DNA from: Lyophyllum atratum
Lineage: Eukaryota; Basidiomycota; Agaricomycetes; Agaricales; Lyophyllaceae
Direction: 5' to 3'
Assembly (NCBI GenBank): GCA_014905825.1
Contig: JACGCN010000012.1
Location: 1,054,001-1,118,000 of the forward strand
DNA length: 64,000 bases
Shown: in pieces, positions 46,946-59,861 of the stretch
Layout: every line of letters starts with the position of its first letter
How positions within the stretch are numbered: the stretch's first letter is position 1
The notes under the pieces: model-generated
Seen by the model: only the letters and a program-made list of their open reading frames with translations
What the model was told of the DNA's origin: nothing
Database searches by the model: none
Made by a program: the position numbers and the translations under genes

Positions 46946-48417
46946 TTATAGCTGCCCACATGCTGCAAAGGCGTGTCTTACGAGAGGTTTTGGAGGTAAG
47001 AGGGGATTTATGACAATGGTGAGTTCACATGAATCTATCACAAGACCCCGTCCGCAGTATTCGAGGATCAGAAAGGCATTCATCTAACTCTGCCCCGCAC
47101 AATTCATCAGATTCATACGTTCTGAATGTCATGGTCATTAATACATATGACGGAGATATTATGTAATATCCATAAACACTGCAGCCAATCTGGTGCCTGG
47201 ACTCGACACGCACGAACCCGCTCGTGCGATTAGATCCTACCGCCCATGGAACCGACCACTCGGACATGCCACGACGTACAGCGACGCGTCCATCTTACCA
47301 CGGACGCGCGGCCAACTCCGAGAATGCGATTGTCGACATACCCGAACTTAAAAATGATACATATTTACTACCTCCTCCTCAAGCCCTGCGACCCCAGAAC
47401 TCCAGCCTCCCTCCTCGAGGCTCAACCCCGCTGTTCACGCGGGCACCCATCACCCCTACTCCATATACTTAAGCACGACCAGCAGGACGGCTAGACGCCG
47501 CCTTTACAGATTCGTAGCCCAGTTCTCGTCATCCCATGGATCACTATTTCCAACATGACTCAGACCCACTTTCCTCGGACTTACCCTCTCCACAACCCCG
47601 ACGCCACCGCCCGCCTTACACTGGGCTTCGTGTAAGGGCAATTTGGAGGCACGAACCCTGCGGTCGCGAATGTCATGCCGGGCTTCTCGTGCAGGGGCGT
47701 GTAATAGAGGGCCGTCGACAAGATCCGCGAACAAGGGAGGGTGGTGGGGAAATCATAGGATATTGCGCAACCCATTAGCGAGGTAAATCTCTCAGAATTC
47801 GGCTTTCCAAACGCCCCTGTTTTCTGATATATGGCTGGACCTAGGCGCTCGGATCCACGTGGCCGAGGTGGTACGCCACTAGTAGTAGCACCATCATCAG
47901 GTACCAGCAGCGCCACGGTAGGAAACCCAGCCGAGGTCGAAGTCGCTTCGATGTGCGGAGTTATAACCTCCAGGCCATATAACTCAACATCCAGATAGAA
48001 AAGCAGCTTCCGACAAGTGGAAACACACCTCTACATGCCATAGTCTATGTCTTGTTCCCTCGCGACCTGGACGCGCAGCGACTCTTGGCCCAGAGCTCCC
48101 GGAGGCCCATCCTCATACGTAGGCGGACAGCGAGAGAGGCAGGACGAGTGGTCTCACCCACGATACAGAGTATCAAAACGGACGCATCACTTGGAGTCCC
48201 AGCGTGCAACGGTCAGGTGCCCAACAAGCTTCGCCATCGAAGCAACGTCATGAATCGAATCTGATCCATCCTTATGCCTGTGCATGTGCAACGACCCAGA
48301 TACCACCACGAACGTTCGCTCCCTCTGTCCACGTGGTCGACATGGGCATGGGCGATGGGGGGTATAAACCGGCGGCCAACCTCGACCTTCGAGGACATCG
48401 CAGCTTCAGTCCCAACT
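46946..48417. other. Intergenic, no gene seen
   Basis: About 1.5 kb without a supportable coding region. A TATA-like GTATAAAC at 48362-48369 lies about 50 bp upstream of the histidine-phosphatase start. Confidence 0.45.
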
Positions 48418-49861
48418 ATGGCTCTCGCCGCCGCCCCTGGCTTGTCGACACTCTCAGGCTTTCACGGCCTAGTAGGAATCCGAAATTACACAGTCAGTAC
48501 CCAAGCCCTTCTTCCAGGCCCTTCAGTCTCCTCACCACCGTCCCACCACCATCCCACCACCAATAGCACGTCCCCGGTTTCTTCGCGCAAGACAACCTCA
48601 CCGCCACCGGAATTCCCGCCGTACGTCCTTCCGCCCAACCTCCCATCCCATCCCATCCCATCCCATTCCATCCCATCCCATTCTTGGGGTAATGGTACCT
48701 AAATGCGAGGCTCTGTACAGATTCCGCCCCGCTTCGGACTCCTCGACGATGGAGAGGATAGATGGAGCCGGTTCTTCGACCATATCAAGGGTATGAATGC
48801 GCGTGCGGATCGGTTCACGTCGTATAAGGCTTTTTTCATTGCGAGGCACGGGGAGGGGTTCCGTGAGTCTTCGTGCAGCTGCTGAAAATGAAGCCATGTG
48901 TGCTAATTTAAACGGGAGGTAGATAATGTTGCAGAAGCGAAGTACGGGACTCCAGCTTGGAATGAGTGCGTCTCTCCGACTCCTTCGCCCGGGGACGAGG
49001 TATCGAAGGCTCATAGTGTTTTCGCAGTGTTTGGTCCAAGCTCGACGGAGACGGTGTCCTAGTATGGGGCCGTATGTCATCTTCCCTCCCCCCCACCCCC
49101 CCGGTCTCACGCCCTTTTATGGTACGCATATAGCCGACGCGGAACTGACGCCCAATGGAGAAGCCCAAGCGGCTGTTGCGCGTGACGCGTGGAGGAGGGA
49201 GAGAGAGGCGGGGATTCCCCTCCCGGGGAGGTTTTATGTCAGCCCTTTGTCGCGCGCGTTGAGGACGCTGGAGATTACGATGAGGGGTCTCCTGTCGGAG
49301 CATACCGTAAAGCCGATAGTCACAGAGGTGGGTAGAAGTGACCCCCTTCCTCCCTGAGGCTGACGAGGATGTGTGAGGAAGAACTGCCGCGAGGTGTACG
49401 GCGTGCATACGTGCGACCAGCGACGGAGCAGGGCGTTCATCGGGGCGACGTACCCCGCCTTCCGCATCGAGCGCGGTTTTGCGGAGACGGACCAGCTCTG
49501 GACGCCTGACGTGCGTGAGACGGATGCGCATGTTGCTAAACGTGCGAGGGAGGTGTTGGATTCGGTGTTTTGGGGGGACGAGGAGGGGGAGATGTGTGAG
49601 TACTAGGCTCCGTTGTTGGGTGTTTGGATTGGGGAGTGGATGCTGACTGGTGGTGCAGTTATCTCGGTTACGGGGCATGGAGGGATTACGAATGGGTTTA
49701 TGGCTGCTGTGGGGCGGCCGAGTTATAGTTTGCCTACGGGAGGTGAGCCTATCTTTTCTTTTTTTGGTTGGGGGGATGAGATTTGGGCTTATGACTTGAT
49801 GCTAGGGATCTTGCCGATCGTTGTGAAGTCGGTGTTCACCCCGCGGGGTAGTAGGCCTTAA
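48418..49861 (+). CDS. Histidine phosphatase (phosphoglycerate-mutase-like), copy 1
   Basis: Nine exons (48418-48492, 48567-48620, 48721-48862, 48923-48965, 49028-49071, 49134-49327, 49382-49595, 49659-49742, 49806-49861) give 301 residues. Catalytic features: ARHGEGF (phosphohistidine), SPLSRALRTLEIT (Arg) and SVTGHGGITNG (second His). GFFAQDNLTATGIPA near the start and the ending GGILPIVVKSVF match fungal phosphoglycerate-mutase-like proteins. The substrate is unknown; such proteins act on phosphomonoesters. The first exon (MALAAAPGLS...) is the least certain; it has a GTCAGT donor and keeps frame. A (CCCAT)n repeat lies in one intron. The next gene at 50862 is a tandem paralogue with the same intron positions. 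Confidence 0.85.
48641..48682. repeat. (CCCAT)n pentanucleotide repeat inside an intron
   Basis: About eight units, some varied to CCATT, in an intron of histidine-phosphatase copy 1. Confidence 0.9.
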
Positions 49862-50861
49862 ATTAAAGAGTTTGAGGGGGTGGCGAAGGGGCGTTCGGCT
49901 GTCGTGCGTGAAGTCAGTCGATGTGCCCTCTACTAGGTGGAGGAGAATGTTCGGAATGTTGCTACGCTGCGACCTCTATGGCGAACGAGAGGGAAACTTT
50001 GGGAAAGTTGATGAAGCGTAGAGCTGGCAAGGAATTTTTTAGAAATTATGTATTATGCTCTGCAATTGAGATCGGGTACGCAGGCCTCCTCTTTCCTCCG
50101 AGTGTTAGTGGACCCATACGACGAGCTAAGGGTTCCGCGCCGTCGAGAAACTCGAAGCAAGACAAGTAATCTCTCAGCCCAAGCCATATCATCAGCCAGC
50201 CTATCACTGCGATAAATTTACGGGAGCAGGTGATGTCGATGCGGTCCCTTCGCTGGCGGACCTTCCAAGGGGCGCCTCATTGTCGTGAAGGGGATCTCGC
50301 TGCAGTCCTCGGAAGGAACTTTTGAATCCGCTGAGTTGTGCATGCATACTGCTGGCAAGAACGAAGTGGTCCAGCGCTACATCTATTATCGGGCCGGAGC
50401 TGCTTTTGGGTATTGGGTAGTCTGAGACGCACAGGCCTCGACGTGAGCCGGGTTGGAGCCGGGGTGACTGCTAAGCTCTAAGAATTAGTAGCTTCCATCA
50501 CCAAGCGATGGTTCGTAGAAATTCACGCACCACGATGTAGATATGGAGGACTGTGCTCTCTACCTAGTAATTCTTGGAGGTATGATTAGTAGTAAATCCA
50601 AATACGGTCGACACAATCCAATCATTGAATTTGGTCAACTGAAGTTGAGGAGAATTGAAGATGTTCATAGCGTGGCACGTGGCAGACGCGTCGCGCAAAT
50701 TTTAAGCTCCGCGGTTTGTTCCTTTTCACGCTTGCACGTCCATGGCCGACGATACGGTGTTAGCCGTCACCTATACCCCTGATTCCCTCGTGGACAAGCA
50801 GAGAAGATCATATTCTGTCAGCCTCCAATAATAGACTGACAACCCATCATTAACCAAAATC
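49862..50861. other. Intergenic between tandem phosphatase genes
   Basis: 1.0 kb, no gene seen. It should carry the promoter of copy 2. Confidence 0.5.
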
Positions 50862-52070
50862 ATGCAGACCGTTGCTGGTTTTTTCGCACAGGATGATCCA
50901 ACCGCCTCTGGAATCCCTGCTGTAAGTGCTCCTGAGCCAATTTGTCCAATGGAAACAATTGAGACCATGCCTCGAATTAGATCCCACCACGATTTGGGCT
51001 CCTGGACGATTCCTCTGACAGGTGGAACAAGTTCTTCGCTAAGCTTGAAAAGCTCAACAGGGACGGTGATCGGCGTACTTCGTACAAGGTCTTTTTCTTT
51101 GCAAGACATGGACAAGGCTTCCGTTCGTATATATCGCTCTTTCTAGCCTCTGTTACTCAAAGGACATCATAGATAACGTAGCGGAAGCGAAGTATGGTAC
51201 ACAGGCATGGGATGAGTGCGTTTTTTCAGTAAGCTGGTCTAACTCCCGGATCCTCAACTGTTTGCTTTCCTAGTTATTGGTCGAAGCTAAATGGCGACGG
51301 GGAGCTTGTTTGGGGCCGTACGTGAATGACTCCATATTTTTGCAGAGGCATACACCAACGAACATTACAGCTGACCCTGAGCTTACCACCTTGGGCAAAG
51401 GCCAAGCGGTCGACGCGCATGACGCTTGGGAGGCTGAATTGGCCTTCGGTATTCCCCTTCCCCAAAAACTTTATTCGAGTCCAATGACACGTGCATTGAA
51501 GACCTGTGAGGTGACGTTCAATGGTCTTCTGTCCGATGAAAACAGGAGACCTACAGTACTCGAAGTAACTTTCTTTCTCGCACACCCTTCGCCCTATTCC
51601 TGACCAAGGGTCTTCTCACCAGAACTGTCGTGAGGAGAACGGTGTTCATACATGCGACAAGCGACGGTCGCGATCTTACATAGAGAAAACGTTCCCTCAC
51701 TTTCATATCGAACAAGGCTTCACGGAGGAAGACTTGTTGTGGGACTCTGATCTCCGCGAGACCAAGGCGCTACTCGCTGACCGCGCGAAGCTAGTTCTCG
51801 ATCACATCTTCGAGAACGATGAAGAAACCTGTAAGTGTAATTCCCTCTTCGGTCATCTCGGTGTAGATTTTGAACTTGTTCCTGGAGTCATATGCTTAAC
51901 AGCCCATGGAGGGATCATCAATGCATTTCTGGCCTCGGTAGGACGTCCCAGTTACGTTTTACCCACTGGAGGTGGGTCCGCAAATTGCAAATTGAATCGA
52001 ACTTACCAACGTCGATGCAGGGATCCTGCCAATCGTCATTGGTTCAACGTATACCCCAGAGAGATCTTAG
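50862..52070 (+). CDS. Histidine phosphatase (phosphoglycerate-mutase-like), copy 2
   Basis: Eight exons (50862-50921, 50981-51122, 51173-51215, 51274-51317, 51371-51564, 51623-51830, 51867-51971, 52021-52070) give 281 residues. MQTVAGFFAQDDPTASGIPA opens the protein. ARHGQGF, SPMTRALKTCEVT and LTAHGGIINAF supply the catalytic His, Arg and second His. Exon lengths 142, 43, 44 and 194 equal those of copy 1, showing tandem duplication. One intron uses a weak donor (GTTCGT at 51123). Copy 2 has an extra stretch (YFELVPG) before the second catalytic His, depending on the acceptor chosen. Confidence 0.87.
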
Positions 52071-52232
52071 ATACATAGTTCAAAGCCAGCAGGATGGGAC
52101 GCAACATATCATCACGTTTTCGCTTCCACTTGTTTAGGTTCGTTCAGACCGCTGGCGGAATAGATATTATCTCATTGTTCGTACTATTGTATGGCATGGA
52201 CCGGGCCGCCTCATGACTATGGTATCATACTA

Positions 52233-54704
52233 TCATTTCAACCGAGGTCTCCAATGCCTACCCTCCCCGTCCGTCAACTTTATATTCCATCTCGAGAGGT
52301 GCTCCGAGAATTTGATCCAGTTGGCTTTCTGAGTATTTGATATCTCGCGCCTGAATGGGATCACCATACAGTGAACAAGAACGGAAACTGCAGGTAAAAT
52401 AAACGCACTCTGTGGTGGGCCACTCGCATTGATGCGCCTGAATTTCCTGCAACGCCGGGTACCGTCCTCCGAAATCGACTTCCCCAAGCTCTTTGAATTT
52501 TGACTTGTATTTCTCGCCGCGAGAATAGCTGGGCCACGGTTTTCAACCCTGTCTGAAAATGAATGTTTCAACTGAGCACTCACGTCGTGACATCGGTCAA
52601 CACGATCTTAGTAAGTGTTGCGTGCGGTTCAAAGGATGATGGGATCTGTAAATGGATGTTGTGTGCTATGGTACTGAAGCTGGTTGTAGGAGCTCACATC
52701 CGATAGGTGTAAAACAGACAGCGCAGGGCAAAGGGCAAACCAATGTCCACTAGCACTATTGGCCGTGAACGTCTCCAATTTCGCTCCATGGATTCCGAGA
52801 AATTTGTTCGTCGCCACCATTCTTGCAGCCTCGTACGAAAGCGTGACCTGTCGTAGTGCGGGAAGCCTTAAGCGCTCATTATCGTCAATAACAGAAATAG
52901 TGGTATAAAAACAATAGAGAACTCACTCCATACATCTCAGGAGTCGTATGAACGAGTCATCGTTAGAAGCATATGAAAGAATCTCTAGATTCGCCAAGGC
53001 GCCGGGAGGGACTTCCGCGTCTTTGAACCGCAAAGTCATATGGCTGTTCCACTCCAAGGACCGAAGGGAAGTGAAGGCATACAGCGGGGTAGCTATACCA
53101 AAGGACCCCTTCGTACCAATTGTTAGGCCATCGAGGATCAAAAGTGAGCGACTTGCGACAGTGGCCAAGGTCTCTATTACATGAAAGTCTACAGCAACAT
53201 GCCAGGGCCACCCCGCACTCAATCTTTGGAGACGATGCAAATAAGGAAGGATTTTGGGTAGGTGACTTGATAGCACGCGATCTGTGAGTTGATGGTGCCC
53301 GACTGGGTCGATAACCAGCGAGAGTACATAGGCTCCCAGGGAGGGATCTTCTTTCATGTGATTCGTAAGGTGTTTGAGCTGGAGGCGCGTCTCAATGATT
53401 GTATGTCTGTATAAGTGTTGTAGTGCGAGTTTCTAGGGGCGGCAGCAATGGATAATGCTTGACATCAGAACAGAAACATTCGATAGACAGAGAAGAAAAT
53501 ACCCGGAAACGTTTCGACACCAAGAGGATATTTTTCCTCACCATCTTGTCCCCATCCTCCGCCACAAAGCCTATCAAATCATCATCCCGCAGGGCAGCAC
53601 GCCTTGGAGTCTGAACGACTTCATGAGGATCTCTAGTTAGGCTGAAGCAGATGACAAGGCTGAATAGGATGTCCTTTATTTCATCTGGTGTCGATTGCAA
53701 GGCAACGAATGACGGGTCAAGGGCCAGTGCAGGACTGCTCGGTAGGCGTATCGGATCGGCAAGTGAATCCCTGTTCAAATTCAGGATATAAACAAGTCAG
53801 GAATGCTAGGACAAGGACACCCGTATGAAAAAGCCCCACTGACTCAAGGTCGGATCTTGGGTCCTCGAAACGCACGAGTTTTTTCAGTAACGTATCCCTT
53901 TGTAATGAAGACTCCAAAGCCTTATACCCGTCATTCCGCCTCACAACACAGACACGCTGCAAAAGGGGGTTCTTTGTCACCACTCGTAAAGCGGTCACTG
54001 AAATTTGCGGATTTTGCAAAATGAGAGTCTTCAGATTGGGGGCCCTTCTCAGAGCTTGTAATATGCCGCGATCTCTATCGCATGGGTGCGCGATGTCCCC
54101 ATTAGAATAAGGCAGGGTAAGAGTGTCCTGTACAGAAATTGATTCAGCGATATCGTGGCGGGGGCAAGTCGTTCCGGCGTACCATATTTTTCCAGGTTTT
54201 GATGCATGTGGACAGAGTATCGGCGAGCTGGCGAACGGACGCGTTCTCCTTTGGGAAGTCCTCTCGGATGCAGATGATGACTCGCCGCGGGTCCAACTTG
54301 GGCAGACCACGACACAAGCCCGCGACATTGTCTGAGGACCAGAGGTTGAACGTCAACCAGAGGTCACTAATGTTCGGTGACATCTGTAGAACTGAGGCCA
54401 TGACTGCTCCAAAGCCTCCTTCGACACGCAGTTTGCGGACAAAGGTCCCAAGCAACTTGTTTCCACGCAGTGTGCGCGCAAGAGCCTGTGCTTGAGCTTT
54501 GGAGCGAAGCACTACAACATTGTAGAGGAGTGGGGTAGTAACGCGGAGCCAACTTTTGCAAACCACAAGGATGGTAGAAGTGGATTCCGAGTAACGGCAG
54601 AATGGGGAGGTGGGCGCCGATATATCACGGAAGGCTCCATCGGACACCTGAAGGATAGGGGAAAGGATCTCTTTGAGTATTTCATCGGGAAGACGTGTCG
54701 ACAT
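52233..54704 (-). CDS. F-box protein with leucine-rich region
   Basis: Eight exons (54704-54183, 54127-53844, 53770-53503, 53390-52927, 52866-52698, 52645-52584, 52528-52409, 52350-52233) give 668 residues with consistent phases. The F-box-like start is LPDEILKEILSPILQVSDG and LVVCKSWLRVTTPLLYNVVV, followed by FVRKLRVEGGFG, SPNISDLWLTFNLW and LRRAPNLKTLILQNPQISVT. A second box-like stretch reads TPDEIKDILFSLVICFSL and LLVSKRFR. Leucine-rich blocks follow, ending KLTDGEGRHWRPRLK. This is a large expanded mushroom family, probably SCF substrate receptors. The acceptor at 53391 (..TTGAG) is non-standard and could instead mark a frameshift. A dead fragment of the same family is at 8100-8457. Confidence 0.8.
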
Positions 54705-55309
54705 GGCGGAAGAGCTTACAGGCGGCCGCCACTCGACGCGTCTTTATCCAGTCAGGAGTGGCCACCCTCGGCAGGCAGCGGCAGGCTTGCTCGCGTTTGT
54801 GTGCACGTGGTTGACGCGTCGCGACTTCTGACTCCGAGTTGAAATTCCGACTCGTCTCCTTTCAACTTCAAGTACTCCAATAATAAACGGCAGACAGAGC
54901 GTCCGGTCGCGTCTGAAATTCCTACTGTTCATTACCCTATGTTTCTCTGAACCAGAAAACACGACTCTCAGTTCTGCATAGATCCTTCCCTGGTTTAGAT
55001 TCGCTGGTAGGTCGCGAGCTCGGTGGCACAGATCAGGACGGCTGATCGATGTACCGCGTGCAAGGTATATTTTCTTGGAAGACAGACACGGAGAAGGATC
55101 ACGGGCGTGTACGTTGCTCTGTATTCATCGACAGGCGTCCCGTAGCATTGGTAGCAACGCGGGACCGCGCATGAGGTGAGTTAATCACATCCTCAGCACC
55201 TCTGCACGATCCTTAACCTTGTTTCATCTTAAATACTTAGTGGTTGGCCAGTGCTAAACTGAGATTTGGGATTGTTGGGGATTCACGTCACTTTCGTCCT
55301 CGTAAGTAG
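54705..55309. other. Intergenic, no gene seen
   Basis: 5' flank of the F-box gene and left side of the phosphatase relic. Confidence 0.45.
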
Positions 55310-55935
55310 GGGGAACGACTGTGACAAGGGCCGCAACCAACAGCCGATCTGGAGCTTACAGCGACTTGAAAAAAGACCAAGCTATAGACGCCCGAGATGC
55401 CTGGGAGGCCGAACTGGCCTTTGGACTCCTGTTTCCTGGGGAGCTTTATACCAGTCTCTTGACACGCGCCTGGCAGACCTGCGAGATTACCTCCGAAGGT
55501 CTTTGTCTGACCAAAATAGACTCGTGTTGCCCTCCCCGTTGTTTTGATTTCTCTTTAGCGCTGTATACACCAGACCCATCATTAAGACATCAGACTTCAT
55601 ATATACGACGGACGACGGACGCGATGGTGCATAGAAAAGACTCAGGCACTCTGCGCAGAGCTGCGTCTTGACCACATTTTCAGACACGATTGAGACACAC
55701 GCGAGTATGCCTCATTCGGCCTGGCAGGTCTGTCCGATGCCAATCACCTCGAAAATGCAGCACTCTGCATGACATGGCATAGCGGAAGTCATCAATGAGT
55801 TTTGACTGCAGTACATGGTCCCAATTACGCGTTGCCTAATGGTGTTGAGCCGTGAAATTATGCCCAAGATCAGACGAATCACTCAACGAGAATGCACGGA
55901 TCCTCCCGATCGTCGTAAGAGCAGTATATGCCTAG
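55310..55935 (+). pseudogene. Broken third copy of histidine phosphatase
   Basis: The frame at 55380-55500 reads QAIDARDAWEAELAFG, LFPGELYTSLLTRAWQTCEI and SEGLCLTKID, matching copy 2 (GQAVDAHDAWEAELAFGIP, MTRALKTCEVTFNGLL). The exons with the catalytic RHG motif are absent upstream. Downstream only scraps remain: CCCAATTACGCGTTGCCTAA near 55822 (for NYALP) and ATCCTCCCGATCGTCGTAAG near 55898 (for ILPIVV). It is therefore a truncated, frame-broken relic of the tandem array. Confidence 0.8.
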
Positions 55936-56119
55936 AGTAGATCTCAGGATTTCATGTATGTATTATATGAAAATCTTTCGTTGATCGTACAGGACCTACT
56001 CAAAGTCTTGCGACACGGGTATTCCAAAATGACGTTCGATGATTAAAACCCTGCTTCACATTCTCCTATTGACGTGATATAAAATCAACTATAGTTCATT
56101 TTCACCTCCTGCAATATGA

Positions 56120-57043
56120 TCAACAGCTATCGCCACCATCATTGTTCAAGCCGGCAGGAAGCTGAGAGGCGATGCATGATCGAGGAACGAAGAACCAGAT
56201 GACCTGACCCCATTCCGCGACATTAGCACGCACCATGCTCGCGGCCCCGTCTCTCGTCGTGTACCTGTACCCTGCATTCGATGTTGTTGCCATATTGAAC
56301 GGCACCCGATCCTGGAACGCGCCGCTTTGGAAATTGGAGTCCTTCATAAAAGAAAAGATCAGGCGAAGAAACCCACGACAGGTGTTTGAACGTACCACGA
56401 AGTAGTTATAATACCCGGGGCATGCCGAAAGATTTAACGGGACCACCACAGCGCCGTTACCCTGGTGGGGCGGAGAATCAAAGTCTTTGCCGAATGCCTG
56501 GCGATTACACATGGAGGCGGCAGTATCGGTTGAGCAGGACGTCGCAACAGAAGTCGCGGAATTGAGATCGAGAGCCTAATAGACATTCCGGTTTAGAGAA
56601 GAAGTTCTATCACAAGCGAGCTGATTTTCTTACCGAAGGAACGAGCCAGGTGCAAAAGTTCCCGCCTGTGCCACGGTACCGACCATAGTGGTAATTGGTA
56701 CTATCAGTCGAATGGACATCGAATTTTTGACCCGCCATAGCAGTACCTGCAATCGATGCAAGGTTAGTTATGGCATGTCAAACTTGAATGGTGCTAGCGA
56801 TGTTCGACTTACCCATGATATAACCACATCTCTTATTAGCTATCCAACCTCCCGACGGAAGTGTGCCCGAGTTACCACAGGTTCCCGGCTTCGGAACGTT
56901 GCCTGTCAAGCTGTTAAGCGGCGGCCAGAGTCAAATGTGAATTATAGCTGACCTATTGTCGTATATTGATTGATAGCGTTGGCGCCAGAAGGAGCCATTG
57001 CAAGGAGGCATAGTACCGCAGAGGAAACGGTAGCGAAAAGCAT
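56120..57043 (-). CDS. Small secreted protein, unknown function
   Basis: Five exons (57043-56953, 56902-56813, 56746-56634, 56575-56396, 56341-56120) give 231 residues. A clear signal peptide (MLFATVSSAVLCLLAMAPSGANA) is followed by GTCGNSGTLPSGGWIANKRC, STNYHYGRYRGTGGNFCTWL, LDLNSATSVATSCSTDTAAS, NLSACPGYYNYFV and VIWFFVPRSC, ending NDGGDSC. About ten Cys residues suggest disulfides in an extracellular protein. I do not recognise the family. The exon model is supported by phase agreement at all four introns. Confidence 0.7.
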
Positions 57044-58292
57044 ACTTGCTAGAATGGCCACTGGAATGTATGGCCGAGTGAGCAAGGTTGCAATTTATAT
57101 AGCTCCTCGGCTGATATCCATCTGTATTTTGCGGTCCATTTGAATCCTACCGAGACAGGTGAAGCATACGAACAACATAGGAAGCCATCGTGACAAGCAC
57201 GGATCCAGAAGCCAGCCGGTCAGCGTGATGTGGCCATCGTGGCGACGCACGTCATGGTTTCCTAGAGAGAATGGGAAGCGGGCAATTCAGATAGTGGTTT
57301 CCTACCATATACTTCGGTGCAAACATGCTGTAGAATTGCGACTAGTTTAAAGGTTGTTTTTCGACATGGCCATTCTACCTTCACGGTTTTCTAAAAATGC
57401 TCATGATGGTGGTTTGGCCCGTTTGGGTCGAAAATCGTGGGAACGACCTTGCCAAATTGAATGGCCGCCTTCAATCACCCTTGATGAAATTGCCCAGTTT
57501 TTCAGACCTGGTCCACCACTCTGTCATCGTGCATCGACACTTCATAGTCTTCGAGACTCATTAGAAGCCCTCATCAAAACATTCGAGCGCGCGGCAGACG
57601 TAGCATCTGACCTGCAACCATGCCCCTCCTTCTGTCAACTGCGCGGCCCACTTCTCTCGTGACTCGTCGACTCTGATTCAAGTGGAGTTCGGTTAGATGA
57701 CAATGTCTGCATAGGACTGTCATAAATAGATTTCTACGTCCATCCTCTGACATCTGTTCAGCGAGATTTTCATGACATCTGCGAACGTCTGTCGCTTGTG
57801 GGGACACCTCGCCAACCATGGTCCATTCCGCGCCGTGTATTTAGAGTCAAGGAATTCCTGTCAGATTCCCAAGACCAATGCACCCACTCCTTCACAGCAA
57901 TCTACCAGATTGAGCTTCGAGCGATGAGTCCATTGACTTAGTGATGGCACTAATGGGAAGGATCTTCCCTTGCGTCTGTGATCATCAAGAACGCGAGATG
58001 GTATAATTAACCTGCCTCCTTCGATATTAGTAAGTAATCTGGACGGACAACATCAGAAGAACGCGTCAACTTTGCGCGGGCCGTTCAGCAGGATTTCTCG
58101 TTCATCCTCAATTTGAATTTGACCGGATAGGCATTCCGACTTGGCCCACATGACGCGTCTTCCCTAAACTTCATACTTCTCGACCCCTATGGGTACCGGT
58201 CTTCTTCATGCACAACCACATGCGAGCTTGATCAAAAGCTCAGCGTCCGGGAGGAGCATATCAGTTCACTCATTCCTAACGTCCCAGCACAA
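57044..58292. other. Intergenic between divergent genes
   Basis: 1.25 kb holding promoters of the secreted protein and the GDSL esterase. No gene seen. Confidence 0.5.
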
Positions 58293-59672
58293 ATGCAGCT
58301 CAAAAGCCTTGTACTTTTAGTTGCGCTTAGCGTATCCCCGTCCATCGCGTCTGTCCTTGACAGCACAAGATTCATTTTCACGTTGTAAGCTTTGCATCGC
58401 GTTTTAAGCAAAGTTGAAAATATCTAACCTACGTATCTTCCAACAGCGGAGACAGGTGATCAAGGCAGCCCTAGATTTTCTACGTACACTCTATGCTAAA
58501 TACGGGGCATCCTTGATTTTTCAGTTACAGTCAGTCAACATTTTGAGATGTAATATGCAGTGACCTAACTCCAATGTGGAACATAGCTACGGAAGGATGG
58601 AACGGCGCAGGAGACCCTCTTTTGTCCACTCCGACGTGGTGCTCGAGCGCAGGACCGAATTGGGCCCGACAATTCACGACTCTGACCAACAACACACGGC
58701 TTCTTGACGTACGTGGTCTTATTTTTGCACCATAGTAATGTCTAATAACCACGGCCTGATCTTAGCTTGCTGTCAGTGGCGCGACCTCGAATAAGGATAT
58801 TGTCTTCGCCTCTCCTCCTGATTTCAGGAGTCAAGTGACTTCCTTCACCACCTTCGTGGCTCCCTTCCCGGATAAGGTTGCTTGGACCGCGAAGAACTCC
58901 ATCTTCACCGTGTCTTTTGGCAGTAAGCTGTTGATACAATTTTCTTGTATATCCTTTTAACGACGGATACTCTAGCCAATGATGTGAATAATTCTTATAA
59001 GAATACTGTCGGCAACGGAACGTCCCTATATTCTCAAGATCTCGATTCATATTTCGCGACAGTCGACAAACTATACGTCGCAGGGGCTCGTCGCTTCTTA
59101 TTTAACAACGTTGTCCCGTTCGATCGCGCACAAGCCGGCGTCAGCCAGGGCGCCACACTTCAAGCCAAGTTGAAAGTACGTGTTACCTGTGTTTGCGGAG
59201 CGTTATAGTAGACTGTCTAATAACTTGCGTCAATAGGGCAGCATTCTCGACTTCAACTCTCAGTTGGCGGCGAAGGCTAAAATTTACTGCGCATCGAAGG
59301 CTGGGATTACCTGCGCTCTATTTGACACCCGTTCGTCTATTCCTCGCTTAACTTGATTATTTGCACATTGCTGAGTGACTCGATGGGCAGATGCGCTGTT
59401 CACCATCGTGATGGACAACTTCCGCAGCTTTGGCTTCGCGACTCCTGATGGCGTATGCAACTCGTATGCCAACCGCGGTGGTTGCACAGTTGACCCGACA
59501 GTTGACCCGACGTGTCTCGGGCCTGTGTCAGCCTGTAAGTTCGACCAGGTATTACCCGGGGTTGTAACTAATGTAATCCTTAGATGTTTGGAAGGACGGC
59601 CTGCACCCAGCATGGGCCGCAGATACGCTTTGGGCTAAAGGGGTGATAGCTCAACTCTCCACGATTAACTAG
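58293..59672 (+). CDS. Secreted GDSL esterase (CE16-like)
   Basis: A signal peptide (MQLKSLVLLVALSVSPSIAS) precedes RFIFTFGDS (block I, nucleophile Ser), split by an intron after FT and continuing in a 9-nt exon 58447-58455. Later exons (58561-58708, 58766-58922, 58976-59175, 59237-59330, 59391-59534, 59584-59672) give LTPMWNIATEGWNGAGDPLL, VSGATSNKDIVF, SFGTNDVNNS (block III Asn), YVAGARRFLFNNV, and WKDGLHPAW with the catalytic Asp and His. Architecture fits CE16 acetylesterases acting on acetylated sugars. The region 58456-58560 is unresolved: either one intron, leaving GDS joined to DLTPMWN, or an additional tiny exon. Confidence 0.85.
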
Positions 59673-59861
59673 AGGATCCCTGCTTCCATATTTTATTTCT
59701 TTCTCTTTTTTGGCATATCTCCTTACTCTGTGTAAATCGGATGCGAAGTGCTGAGTGATTCGATATTTTGAATAATAAGGTTGTTCATCGATCGGTTCAT
59801 TGAGAAATTTGACTTGGTCCGTATTCTAAATCTCGGTGTTCTTTGTACCACCAAGAAGAAT

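Noticed and set aside
53392..53778. Separate F-box gene starting at 53778
   Set aside because: The frame joins in phase to the upstream exons through a GTCAGT donor at 53843, and the family normally has this second box-like stretch in the middle of one protein.
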